This document shows positions 1 to 8,291 of a stretch of 64,000 nt of DNA, one piece after another (positions within the stretch are counted from its first letter, which is position 1; each line of letters starts with the position of its first letter). Location of the stretch: NCBI GenBank assembly GCA_965230225.1, contig CBDDKM010000008.1, forward strand, positions 248,001 through 312,000. The letters are read 5' to 3'. The notes beneath the pieces are model-generated. The model saw nothing but the letters and a program-made list of their open reading frames with translations. It was not told where the DNA came from and ran no database searches. Source of the DNA: CALSMU01 sp965230225 (GTDB taxonomy: Bacteria; Bacteroidota; Bacteroidia; Flavobacteriales_D; Parvicellaceae). Position numbers and translations under genes: made by a program.

Positions 1-1
1 T

Positions 2-721
2 GGATACTTTAGTACTACTCTACCCAATAACATCTACGGAGCACCAACTACTGCTGCGGAATATTATAGTAAACTAAGAGGATATTGGAAAGACGGAACA
101 CAATACCGATATGGAGGGAATGGACACTTTTCCGATCCCAACAATACAGGTATCAAAACTGCATTTTGTTTCCCGGATGACTCGGACACCAATTATTACC
201 TTTCTTCCAATGGAGCACAAGTTCCAAACTGGTCAGAGACAACAGAATCATTAACTCCGGGAGAAAGAGGACTTCTTCTATCCACTGGAGGAATTTCGCT
301 TAGTTACGGTGAGTCAGTAGATTTAGCAATAGCTAGAATTTCTGCAGCCGATTATGATGGAAATAACCTATCGAGTTTAGACCTACTAAAATCCTACTCA
401 GATGATATTAGAAATTTCTACCCATGCGATTCTGAAAGTTTTATTTGCAGTGCCCCACCAGTTGGACTGGAAGAACAAGCAAACATCACTTTGGAAATTT
501 ACCCCAACCCTGGAACAGGAATATTTAACTATACTTCTGATGCTACCAATATCAACTCCGTTAGAATTGTGGATTTAACCGGAAAAGTGGTGCGCCATCT
601 AAACACCGTAAATGCAAACGGGACTATAGATATTAGTGATGTTAACAACGGAATCTACTTCCTGAGTTTCCAATTGGATAACGGAATGGTTGTAAGCAAA
701 AGAATCATTAAAAATGATTAA
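2..721 (+). CDS. T9SS type A cargo protein, C-terminal part (5' end outside window)
   Basis: The reading frame is open from base 2 to the TAA at 719-721, so about 239 C-terminal residues are present and the start lies upstream. The last ~75 residues are a Por-type sorting domain: a YPNPG motif, then a VRIVDLTGKVV strand, a GIYFLSF strand and a basic end (SKRIIKND). This domain directs outer-membrane passage through the type IX system and is then removed. The upstream part (PGERGLLLSTGG, then an SYGESVDLAIARISA segment) resembles the end of large flavobacterial exoproteins, but I recognise no enzyme domain in it. The frame is open upstream of the ATG at 491, so that ATG is internal. Confidence 0.88.
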   Translation, partial: GYFSTTLPNNIYGAPTTAAEYYSKLRGYWKDGTQYRYGGNGHFSDPNNTGIKTAFCFPDDSDTNYYLSSNGAQVPNWSETTESLTPGERGLLLSTGGISLSYGESVDLAIARISAADYDGNNLSSLDLLKSYSDDIRNFYPCDSESFICSAPPVGLEEQANITLEIYPNPGTGIFNYTSDATNINSVRIVDLTGKVVRHLNTVNANGTIDISDVNNGIYFLSFQLDNGMVVSKRIIKND

Positions 722-741
722 GTAAAACGATTACTTTATGG

Positions 742-776
742 AAATCCTCGTTTTCTGACGGGGATTTTTTATTTTT
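742..776 (+). terminator. Intrinsic terminator after the T9SS gene
   Basis: The arms AAATCCTCG and CGGGGATTT pair with one G-T wobble around an 8-base loop, followed at once by a T-rich tract. It lies about 20 nt after the stop codon at 721. Confidence 0.8.
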
Positions 777-835
777 ATTAGGCTATTCAGGTACAATTAT
801 TGCAAGTAATGTATTGCCATGAATACGTATTGAGT

Positions 836-1381
836 ATGAAAAAAACCTTACTATTAGCCTTCTTATTATCACTTTTCTCCTTTGGTAAAGCTCAAACCGA
901 AGACAATTTCTTCCTCTTTCTGGAGCAAGAAAATGGAGTACTTGGAGACCAACTGGTCAACTCGTATCAGGTTAAACTGAAATACTTTGTTGAGGAAAAC
1001 ATTAGCATTAATTATTCTTTAGGATTGAAACACATGCTATTGGACGATGAATGGACCTTTCACTTTCCAATGGGAGTAGCATTATTGGCTTCCGGACTTA
1101 CTTATCTTTCCCTTTTTCTACCTGAAGAAGTAGAATTTCATATTCCCCTCTCCCAACAAACCAAATTGAGCCCGTACATTAACCTATTAGGATTGGAGTT
1201 GGGACCCGAACAAGGAATCAACGATAATCAACTCTATTTTTCCTGGGGAGTAGGTAGCAGATTTGGATTTGTTTCCAGAAGCAAAGCACTAGAAATTTCA
1301 GTGTCTGCAGCTTACAAAGGTGTTCAGCATTATGGCCATGGATGGTTTGTTGGAACCTCTGCCGGCTTCGTTATCAAATAA
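836..1381 (+). CDS. Secreted hypothetical protein, first of two tandem paralogues
   Basis: I choose the ATG at 836 because it begins a clean signal peptide (MKKTLLLAFLLSLFSFGKAQ, cleavage after AQ). The in-frame TTG at 800 would put 12 polar residues in front of it. The mature protein (~160 aa) is rich in alternating aromatic/hydrophobic strands (INYSLGLKH, LYFSWGVGSRFGF, ISVSAAYKGVQ), as in small outer-membrane barrels. It shares its start, middle and end with the next gene: LGDQ.VNSYQ.KLKYF, IPEEVEFH-like, SWGVGSR and AYKGVQ..GHGWF. The function is unknown; no catalytic motif is visible. Confidence 0.78.
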   Translation: MKKTLLLAFLLSLFSFGKAQTEDNFFLFLEQENGVLGDQLVNSYQVKLKYFVEENISINYSLGLKHMLLDDEWTFHFPMGVALLASGLTYLSLFLPEEVEFHIPLSQQTKLSPYINLLGLELGPEQGINDNQLYFSWGVGSRFGFVSRSKALEISVSAAYKGVQHYGHGWFVGTSAGFVIK

Positions 1382-1448
1382 CTCTATTTTCAATTTAGGT
1401 ACAATTCTTGGTAAATCTCAAGTGCCATGAATTTAATTTACCTAAACT

Positions 1449-2231
1449 ATGAGAAAATCCGTTTTACTAGCGATTTCCCTATCGCTATGCTTCTTTGCCA
1501 AGGCGCAAGAGGCAGAAACCTTTATGGGCTATTACGAACAGGAACAAGGTTTCCTGGGCGACCAACCAGTCAATTCTTATCAAATTAAACTTAAATACTT
1601 CCCTGAAGACAACATCAGTTTGAACTACTCCCTTGGCCTCAAACAATTTCTGGATCAGGATCGGTGGCAATTTCATTGCCCGGCCGGTCCTGTATTTGGA
1701 GTTCCTGCAGCTGGAGTTGGAGTTGGAATGACCTTGCTTGGTTTGGCAAAAATGGCTGTAACCAGCGATGAGGAAGAAGAAGACTATTGGGATGATTCCG
1801 ATGGTTACTGTGCTTGTGATGACCCTTCCCAACCATTCTACAACCCCTATGACCCAGACTGTCCTACAGCAGTAGATCAAGCCAGTACAGACGATGAAGG
1901 TCTGGATGGCGGACTTATGTTTATAGGAGGCTTAGGTTTAGTAGCTGCCGGTGTTATTGCCACCCTGATTCCAGAAGAAGTAGAATTCCACCTTCCGATA
2001 ACCAGAAGAATTAAAGTAAGTCCATTCATCAATCCTGCAGGACTTGATATTGGAAGAATTCCCGGGTATGATAAACCTAAATTACTTTACTCATGGGGTG
2101 TTGGTTCCAGACTAGGAATTAACTCCATCGACCACAACTGGGAAGTATCCTTTACGGCTGCCTATAAAGGTGTTCAAAAAATAGGACACGGATGGTTTTT
2201 GGGAGGTACATTAGGTATTGCATTATATTGA
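1449..2231 (+). CDS. Secreted hypothetical protein, second tandem paralogue with a long insert
   Basis: Signal peptide at residues 1-19 (ends FFAKAQ). It is collinear with the preceding gene except for about 80 extra residues (roughly 78-160). The insert consists of a glycine-rich hydrophobic stretch (VGVGMTLLGLAKM), a very acidic segment (EEEEDYWDDSDGYCACDD) with Asp/Asn-rich, possibly metal-binding character and cysteines, and a second glycine-rich hydrophobic stretch (GLMFIGGLGLVAAGVIATL). The flanking homology (PEEVEFH, SWGVGSR, AYKGVQ, GHGWF) is clear. It probably arose by tandem duplication followed by insertion here or deletion in the partner. I do not recognise the family; surface or outer-membrane location is inferred. 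Confidence 0.78.
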   Translation: MRKSVLLAISLSLCFFAKAQEAETFMGYYEQEQGFLGDQPVNSYQIKLKYFPEDNISLNYSLGLKQFLDQDRWQFHCPAGPVFGVPAAGVGVGMTLLGLAKMAVTSDEEEEDYWDDSDGYCACDDPSQPFYNPYDPDCPTAVDQASTDDEGLDGGLMFIGGLGLVAAGVIATLIPEEVEFHLPITRRIKVSPFINPAGLDIGRIPGYDKPKLLYSWGVGSRLGINSIDHNWEVSFTAAYKGVQKIGHGWFLGGTLGIALY

Positions 2232-2243
2232 CCATATCGTAAA

Positions 2244-2271
2244 AAAATCTGTTTTGAATTCCGTTTCTTTG
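2244..2271 (+). promoter_or_regulatory. Candidate promoter of the radical SAM gene
   Basis: TTG at 2244-2246, 17-nt spacer, then TTTCTTTG at 2264-2271 (one mismatch to TAnnTTTG). The motif ends 6 nt before the ATG at 2278, which predicts an mRNA with almost no leader. Confidence 0.45.
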
Positions 2272-2277
2272 TAGTAG

Positions 2278-3336
2278 ATGGATTCTGACAGAATAAAAGG
2301 ACGCGGAGCTCAGCAATCGGTTAATAACCGATTCTCGAGTGTTCAATATGAACACGACGAAGATTCTTCGCACGTGGACCTTAAAGAGCTGGATAAAGGA
2401 GTTAAGACGGAATACATCAAAATATTCCCCAAAAAGATCGTTAATGATGTTCCCAGTCCTGATATTAATATGGATTATTCCATGAACCCTTATCAGGGAT
2501 GTGAACACGGTTGTACCTATTGTTATGCCAGAAACACTCACGATTATTGGGGGTATGGTCCCGGATTGGACTTTGAAAGAAAGATTCTTTACAAGCCTAA
2601 CGCACCAGAACTCCTGATCAAAAAACTGGAATCGAAAAGTTGGAAACCCGCTCCGATTATGCTGTCTGGAAATACTGATTGCTATCAACCTGCTGAAAGA
2701 AAGTTTGAACTGACCAGGCAATTGCTGCAAATATGTCTTGATTATAAAAACCCGGTGGGGATCATTACCAAAAACAGTTTAATCGAACGAGACCTTGACA
2801 TTTTATCAGAAATGGCTAAACACAAACTGATTGTCGTAAATATGAGCATCAATACGATGGATGAGTCTTTGAAAAACCATCTGGAGCCCAGAACATCCTC
2901 CATCAAGCGTAGAATGATGACCATCAAAGCACTTTCTTCCAAAGGAGTGCCGGTTTATACTTTAATTGGCCCGGTAATTCCCGGATTGAATAGTCATGAT
3001 ATTCCACAGCTAATTGAAAAATCGGCAGAAATGGGAGCTCTCTGGGCCAATTACGTAATGATTAGATTAAACGGTGCAGTTGGGGATATTTTCACTGATT
3101 GGGTTCAAAAAACCTATCCCGACAGGGCTAGCAAAGTACTCAATCAAATTAGAGAGCTCAACGGTGGGCAATTGAACAATAGTCGTTTCGGGACAAGAAT
3201 GAGCGGAAAAGGAATATTGGCTTCTTCCATCAGTAACTTATTCGAAATTCACCGAAAAAAATACATGTCCAAACCAGACTTTCAGTTTAACCTGAACGAT
3301 TTTCAGGTTCCTTCTAACCAACTTAGAATGTTCTAA
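2278..3336 (+). CDS. PA0069-family radical SAM protein (spore photoproduct lyase-like)
   Basis: Cytoplasmic iron-sulphur enzyme of 352 aa. The cluster motif C75-X3-C79-X2-C82 sits in NPYQGCEHGCTYCYARN, the spacing typical of radical SAM enzymes. The N-terminal KGRGAQ and the following NRF are typical of the PA0069/Rv2578c group, which supports the start at 2278. A later VNMSINTMDESL region and PVYTLIGPVIPGLN match the TIM-barrel part of the family. The reaction of this group is not established; relation to DNA photoproduct lyases is by sequence only. It stands alone as a single-gene unit. Confidence 0.88.
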   Translation: MDSDRIKGRGAQQSVNNRFSSVQYEHDEDSSHVDLKELDKGVKTEYIKIFPKKIVNDVPSPDINMDYSMNPYQGCEHGCTYCYARNTHDYWGYGPGLDFERKILYKPNAPELLIKKLESKSWKPAPIMLSGNTDCYQPAERKFELTRQLLQICLDYKNPVGIITKNSLIERDLDILSEMAKHKLIVVNMSINTMDESLKNHLEPRTSSIKRRMMTIKALSSKGVPVYTLIGPVIPGLNSHDIPQLIEKSAEMGALWANYVMIRLNGAVGDIFTDWVQKTYPDRASKVLNQIRELNGGQLNNSRFGTRMSGKGILASSISNLFEIHRKKYMSKPDFQFNLNDFQVPSNQLRMF

Positions 3337-3485
3337 ACTGGAATAATTTAATCCAATTAAGCTCCTTTTCAGACCAAATTTTATCAAGTCAGCACAAAAT
3401 CTTACCATTCATACATTCTTCTTTGGAGTGAAATTTGATTTTAGGTACATTCACACACAATTAAAATGAAACTAATATTTCAGAT

Positions 3486-5705
3486 ATGAAGAATTTATTC
3501 AGAATTACGTTGCTGCTATTCATTTTTGGAGGGCATGCAATTGCGCAGGAAAAGAAGCCAATTGACAATATGATCATTTGGGGAAGTGGAGCATTTTATC
3601 CGGAAAATGTATACGGAGGAAATTCCATGAATGATGGGGAGCACTTTACTTCATTGGATTACAACCAAATTTCACAATCGTCCAAACTGAATAAATACTC
3701 TTATAAAAAATACGAATTGGTAGAAACACTATTGGATTCGAAAGACTTTAAACCAAATGGAACTGATGCAGTTTCTATTGATGATTACTCTTTCAACGCA
3801 GATGAGACGAAGATTTTGATCGCTACTGAACAAGAAGCCATCTATCGTCATTCTAGTAAATCAAATTATTACATCTACGACATTAAGTCGAAGAAAATTA
3901 CTCCACTTACCGACTTTAGCAAAGGAAAACAACGTTTGGCAGAGTTCTCTCCAAAAGGAAATAAAGTAGCTTTTGTTAGGGAAAACAACTTATTCGTAAT
4001 GGACTTTGAAAGTGGTAAAGAAACAGCAGTTACTACTGATGGAGAAATGAATAAAATCATTTACGGTGGTACTGACTGGGTATACGAAGAAGAATTTAGC
4101 TTTGACAAAGGGTTCTACTGGTCTCCTGATGGATCAAAAATAGCTTACTACAGATTTGATGAGGAAGATGTAAAAGAATTCCAAATGGAAATGTACGGTA
4201 CTCTTTATCCTGAGCACTACAAGTTCAAATACCCTAAAGCCGGAGAAGACAATTCTGAGGTTAGAATTTTTGTATATGAAGTTGGCATCGAAAGAAATAC
4301 ACAGTTCGATATAGGAGGTAACATGGACATTTACATTCCTCGTATTTTCTGGACCAACGACTCAGATGTTCTTTGTGTTCAAAGAATGAACAGGTTGCAA
4401 AACAAGACTGAACTACTGGTAGGAACTTTCAAACAAGATAGACCTAATAAAGAAGGAGTAAAAACCAAAGTAATTTACACCGAAACTGCTGAAACTTATA
4501 TTGATGTTCACGATAACACTAAATTCTTATCGGACGGAACAAGCTTTTTATGGACCAGTGAAAAGGATGGGTACAACCACATCTACCAAATTGATATGGC
4601 TTCCGGAGAGGGAAAACAAATCACCAAAGGAAACTGGGAAGTAACTGAAGTATACGGGTACGACGAAAAATCAAAAACAGTTTACTTTCAGGCTGCTAAG
4701 AACCACCCTACTCAAAGAGAGGTTTACAAAATTAAATCAGATGGTTCTGGTTTAACCATGTTATCTAAAAAGACGGGTACCAACAGAGCTGAATTCTCCA
4801 AAGGATTTAAGTACTACTTATTGTGGAACACTACTGCTAACACTCCTTTCTACGTTACTCTTAACAATGCGAAAGGTAAAGAAATCAAAGTATTAAAGGA
4901 CAACGCTGACCTGTTAAACAGAATGGGACAATTCGATCTTACTAAGAAAGAATTCTTTACTGTTAAAGGAGCTGCCGGAGATGATTTGAATGCCTGGATG
5001 ATTAAGCCAAGTAACTTTGATGAAAACAAGAAATATCCTCTTTTAATGTTTGTTTATGGAGGTCCTGGAATCAATACCGTAAATGACTCATGGGAATGGG
5101 GAAATTACTTCTGGTGGCAATCATTAGCTCAGAAAGGATACATCGTTGTGTCTGTTGATGCAAGAGGTACCGGATACAGAGGTAGAGACTTTAAGCACTG
5201 TACTTACCTACAATTAGGAAAGTTCGAAACTGAAGATCAAATTGCAGCTGCTAAAAACCTTGGTAAAAAAGGATACATTGATGAATCCAGAATTGGAATT
5301 TTCGGATGGAGCTACGGAGGGTACATGTCTTCTCTTTGTATCACGAAAGGAGCTGATACTTTCAAGGCTGCAATTGCTGTAGCACCAGTAACCAACTGGA
5401 GGTATTACGACAATGTATACACTGAAAGATTTATGAGAACCCCTCAGGAAAATGGAGAAAACTACGATGTAAACTCTCCTATTAATCACGTTGAGAAGTT
5501 AAAAGGGAAATACTTATTGATTCATGGTTCTGCTGATGACAATGTACACTTCCAAAACGCCATGGAAATGGTAGACGCTCTTCAAAAGGCCAACAAGCAA
5601 TTTGATTTTATGGCTTACCCAAATAAGAATCATGGAATTTACGGAGGATATACCCGTATTAATCTGTACAACAAAATGACTAATTTCCTTTTGGAAAACC
5701 TATAA
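3486..5705 (+). CDS. Dipeptidyl peptidase IV, S9 family, exported
   Basis: A 739-aa serine exopeptidase that removes X-Pro (or X-Ala) dipeptides from peptide N-termini in the periplasm. Signal peptide at 1-20 (ends HAIAQ). The N-terminal beta-propeller carries the Glu motif VYEEEF (Y200, E201-E203) that holds the substrate amino terminus. The C-terminal alpha/beta-hydrolase domain has the nucleophile in GWSYGG (Ser609), the acid in GSADDNV (Asp684) and the base in NKNHGI (His716). All key residues are present and the length is normal for the family. Monocistronic, with a strong terminator after it. Probably feeds on proline-rich peptides, which suits a proteolytic flavobacterium. Confidence 0.95.
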   Translation: MKNLFRITLLLFIFGGHAIAQEKKPIDNMIIWGSGAFYPENVYGGNSMNDGEHFTSLDYNQISQSSKLNKYSYKKYELVETLLDSKDFKPNGTDAVSIDDYSFNADETKILIATEQEAIYRHSSKSNYYIYDIKSKKITPLTDFSKGKQRLAEFSPKGNKVAFVRENNLFVMDFESGKETAVTTDGEMNKIIYGGTDWVYEEEFSFDKGFYWSPDGSKIAYYRFDEEDVKEFQMEMYGTLYPEHYKFKYPKAGEDNSEVRIFVYEVGIERNTQFDIGGNMDIYIPRIFWTNDSDVLCVQRMNRLQNKTELLVGTFKQDRPNKEGVKTKVIYTETAETYIDVHDNTKFLSDGTSFLWTSEKDGYNHIYQIDMASGEGKQITKGNWEVTEVYGYDEKSKTVYFQAAKNHPTQREVYKIKSDGSGLTMLSKKTGTNRAEFSKGFKYYLLWNTTANTPFYVTLNNAKGKEIKVLKDNADLLNRMGQFDLTKKEFFTVKGAAGDDLNAWMIKPSNFDENKKYPLLMFVYGGPGINTVNDSWEWGNYFWWQSLAQKGYIVVSVDARGTGYRGRDFKHCTYLQLGKFETEDQIAAAKNLGKKGYIDESRIGIFGWSYGGYMSSLCITKGADTFKAAIAVAPVTNWRYYDNVYTERFMRTPQENGENYDVNSPINHVEKLKGKYLLIHGSADDNVHFQNAMEMVDALQKANKQFDFMAYPNKNHGIYGGYTRINLYNKMTNFLLENL

Positions 5706-5727
5706 ACACTTTGGTTTAAAATTTGTT

Positions 5728-5768
5728 AAGTCCACTTCAACACTGGTTGGGGTGGACTTTTTATTTTA
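5728..5768 (+). terminator. Strong intrinsic terminator after the DPP IV gene
   Basis: AAGTCCAC pairs with GTGGACTT, and the inner arms TTCAAC/GTTGGG extend this to about 14 bp with an ACTG loop. A T-rich tract follows. The 3' part of the stem contains the -33 TTG of the next gene's promoter, so the two signals overlap. Confidence 0.88.
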
Positions 5769-5774
5769 TATTTG
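5747..5774 (+). promoter_or_regulatory. Promoter of the thioredoxin-fold gene
   Basis: TTG at 5747-5749, 17-nt spacer, TATATTTG at 5767-5774: a perfect match to the Bacteroidota TTG/TAnnTTTG pattern. It ends 6 nt before the ATG at 5781, so transcription should start at or next to the start codon. Confidence 0.68.
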
Positions 5775-5780
5775 AGCATT

Positions 5781-6362
5781 ATGAAATCAATACTTACTTC
5801 TTTAATTCTTTGTACTTCTTTGCTATCGTTTGCACAGGAAACTACTTCTATAAAATGGATGACCTGGAATGAAATGGTTGAACAACGCGAGAAAGATTCT
5901 GTAAAGAAAAAAGTATTTATTGACCTGTATACCGAATGGTGTGGATGGTGTAAGAAAATGGATGCCAGTACATTTATGGAACCTTCTGTTGTAAACTACA
6001 TGAACAACAATTATTACCCCGTAAAATTTGATGCGGAAACTACGGACACCATTGTATTTAACAATCATCAATTTACCAATTCTGATCCCACTTATGTAAA
6101 GCCGTCTCCTCGTTCAAGAGGAAGAGTTCATTGGTTTGCTCACTCTTTATTAGAAGGTAAAACCTCCTACCCTTCCTACGTAATTCTGGACGAACACTTT
6201 ACCAGACTGATGATCTGGAAAGGGTATAAAAACCAGGAAGACATGATTGGAATATTGGTATTCTTTGCTAAAGAGCAATACAAATACTACCACAACTTCC
6301 TAAATGAGCAATGGCAGAAGTCATTGAAACAACAACAGCAGAACCAGCAAGGAGGAAAATAG
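5781..6362 (+). CDS. Exported thioredoxin-family protein (WCGWCK)
   Basis: I choose the ATG at 5781 because it begins the signal peptide MKSILTSLILCTSLLSFAQ; an in-frame TTG at 5772 lies inside the -7 promoter motif. After cleavage comes a single thioredoxin-like domain with the active site EWCGWCKKMD about residue 50, of the DUF255/SoxW-like kind with Trp between the cysteines. The C-terminus is Gln-rich and hydrophilic. A role as a periplasmic thiol-disulphide oxidoreductase is inferred from the motif; the substrate is unknown. Length (193 aa) is somewhat longer than a bare thioredoxin because of an insert with HQFTNSDPTYVKPSPRSRGR. Confidence 0.88.
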   Translation: MKSILTSLILCTSLLSFAQETTSIKWMTWNEMVEQREKDSVKKKVFIDLYTEWCGWCKKMDASTFMEPSVVNYMNNNYYPVKFDAETTDTIVFNNHQFTNSDPTYVKPSPRSRGRVHWFAHSLLEGKTSYPSYVILDEHFTRLMIWKGYKNQEDMIGILVFFAKEQYKYYHNFLNEQWQKSLKQQQQNQQGGK

Positions 6363-6364
6363 GC

Positions 6365-7429
6365 TTAATCTAAAGCTCCCTGACAGCTTGATCCTGCTCC
6401 GGCAGTACAACCATAGCAATGCTGAGAAATAACCACTTCTCGCTTACTTAATTGATCTACATCAAAGTCTTTAATATTCTTCACGGAAGAAGCGTTGGCT
6501 AGGTTTAATATCTGATTAAAGTCGCAATCGAAGATATCTCCTTTCCAGTTTACGGAAATGGTATTCTTACACATGATCCCATCAAGGGTTTGAGGATTGA
6601 ATGACTCAATCAGTTTATTCATGTATTCTTCGTATCGACCACTTGCAATTAAGAAATCAAGGAATCGGCTGATCGGTAAATTAGTGATGGTAAACAACTC
6701 ATTAAAAACGATATCGAAGTTTTCCTTCAACTCTCTTTTGTAATCTACTTCCAGACTTTTTTGATCTCCTGGTAGAGATGGTCCACCTGGGTTAAATACA
6801 AGATCTAACTTTAAACCACTTCCTTCTACCCCATAGCCAACCTTATTAAGCATCTTCAATGCTTCGATTGAAGCGTTAAACACTCCATCTCCTCTTTGTT
6901 TATCTACATTACCAGCCGTATAACATGGAAGTGATGATATAACGTGTACATTGTTTTCTTTGAAAAACTCAGGAAGGTCATTGTACTTTTTATTAGCTAC
7001 GATAATGGTTAAGTTGGAACGAACAATGATGTCTTTCACTCCAACATTCTTCATCTCCTTAACAAACCATCTGAAATCCGGATTCATTTCCGGAGCTCCA
7101 CCAGTTAAATCTACCGTATGAGCTCCAGACTTTTGAATGGCATCCAAACAATCCCTCATGGTCTCTCTGGTCATGATTTCTTTACGATCCGGACCAGCAT
7201 CTACATGGCAGTGGGCACACACCTGATTGCACATGTAGCCAACATTAATCTGAAATATCTCAATTGGGTTTACCTTAACCGGAAACTGTTCTAATGATTC
7301 CAGCTTTTGTTTAAACGTAGGCAACTTCCCTTCCCCAAAAATTCCATTGTTGAGGAACTTTAGCTGATAGTTATCTTCTACCAGTTTATTCTTTTGAGCT
7401 TTTAGAGATACTTTCGGATTGTTTGTCAT
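6365..7429 (-). CDS. arsS: Arsenosugar biosynthesis radical SAM protein ArsS-like
   Basis: A 354-aa protein matching the ArsS family: radical SAM cluster cysteines C67-X3-C71-X2-C74 (MCNQVCAHCHVDAGPDR), LTGGAPEMNPDFRW, and the C-terminal cysteine motif CYGCTAGAGSSCQG (C338, C341, C349). In characterised systems ArsS attaches an adenosyl-derived deoxyadenosine/ribose unit to methylated arsenic. Several family members carry selenocysteine in the C-terminal region; this copy reads through with ordinary Cys codons. It follows the DUF547 gene by 6 nt and is surely co-transcribed with it. No arsM or other arsenic gene is within the window, so the actual substrate here is inferred from family membership only. 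Confidence 0.85.
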   Translation of the reverse strand: MTNNPKVSLKAQKNKLVEDNYQLKFLNNGIFGEGKLPTFKQKLESLEQFPVKVNPIEIFQINVGYMCNQVCAHCHVDAGPDRKEIMTRETMRDCLDAIQKSGAHTVDLTGGAPEMNPDFRWFVKEMKNVGVKDIIVRSNLTIIVANKKYNDLPEFFKENNVHVISSLPCYTAGNVDKQRGDGVFNASIEALKMLNKVGYGVEGSGLKLDLVFNPGGPSLPGDQKSLEVDYKRELKENFDIVFNELFTITNLPISRFLDFLIASGRYEEYMNKLIESFNPQTLDGIMCKNTISVNWKGDIFDCDFNQILNLANASSVKNIKDFDVDQLSKREVVISQHCYGCTAGAGSSCQGALD

Positions 7430-7435
7430 ATAGTA

Positions 7436-8182
7436 TTATTGCTTGTTTAGTCCCCAGTTATATTCCATGTAAGAAACCTTAACTTTTGGGTGAAATTTCA
7501 TCCCTGAATACTTTTCGATGTAAGAAATAATGCTTCCTGTTTCAGAAACAAAATCATCTTTATACCATTCGAAAATTTTAGAAATTTTAGCTGACTTTTC
7601 TGTCAACTCTACATTTTTAGATTTAAAAAACTCTTTTGTTAAACGAGTCAATTCTTTCTCTACATTAAACATAGTAAAAGCCTTGTTGTTCAACTTAGGG
7701 CAAGAAATAGAAGCGCAATTGATGGCAAAATGAATTCTTGAATCTTCAAATTGTCTTCTCAATATCTTGTTTTCAATTTCATTTAAAGTATGGGTAATCT
7801 TTCCAATTTTAATGAACCTTTTATCCCATGGTTTTGCAGATACATCGTTGATGCTTTTAACCGGGTATCGATCTAAAATCAACTTTATAGTAAAAGCATT
7901 GTAAGCATTGATCCAATAAGCTTTTCGCTCTGCAATTGGCCATCCTGGTTGAGCAGGGTTTTTAGCTAATAAATCAAGGTAAGCATCTAATTTAGCTACG
8001 TTATCCTTTAATCCGGCATAGTTCACCTTACCAGCAGGAGTAACGTATTTTTGAAGTAACTCATTCCACTGGTCGTGTTTAATGTGTTCTTTCAGTTCTT
8101 GCTGAACAGTTTTATCGTTTTCTCCTCCGGCGTAACTTGCCCCGGTAATAAATAGCAATGCAATTAGGATTACTTTTTTCAT
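7436..8182 (-). CDS. Exported DUF547 protein, operon partner of ArsS
   Basis: A 248-aa protein with signal peptide (MKKVILIALLFITGASYAGG) and the DUF547 core: RKAYWINAYNAFTIKLIL, then LNEIENKILR, then IHFAINCASISCPKL. These conserved Cys, His and Asn residues give the domain a papain/NlpC-like look, but no activity is established. It is the first gene of a two-gene operon with the arsS-like gene; DUF547 genes occur beside arsS in other bacteria, to my knowledge. The mature protein should be periplasmic. Confidence 0.87.
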   Translation of the reverse strand: MKKVILIALLFITGASYAGGENDKTVQQELKEHIKHDQWNELLQKYVTPAGKVNYAGLKDNVAKLDAYLDLLAKNPAQPGWPIAERKAYWINAYNAFTIKLILDRYPVKSINDVSAKPWDKRFIKIGKITHTLNEIENKILRRQFEDSRIHFAINCASISCPKLNNKAFTMFNVEKELTRLTKEFFKSKNVELTEKSAKISKIFEWYKDDFVSETGSIISYIEKYSGMKFHPKVKVSYMEYNWGLNKQ

Positions 8183-8186
8183 GCTT

Positions 8187-8213
8187 CAAATGTATTTTGG
8201 TTTTTAAAAAGAA
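8187..8213 (-). promoter_or_regulatory. Promoter of the DUF547-arsS operon
   Basis: On the minus strand, TTC (8211-8213), 16-nt spacer, then TACATTTG (8187-8194), a perfect TAnnTTTG. The motif ends only 4 nt before the ATG at 8182, which predicts a leaderless message. Confidence 0.6.
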
Positions 8214-8291
8214 TGTGTCGTTCATCAGACAAACAAAGTTTGTACCGAATGCATAACACACTTTTTATTGGTTGGTTACAACAAGTAATTC

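Noticed and set aside
1485..1880. 131-aa minus-strand ORF inside the second tandem paralogue
   Set aside because: Antisense to a gene with clear homology to its neighbour; no independent support.
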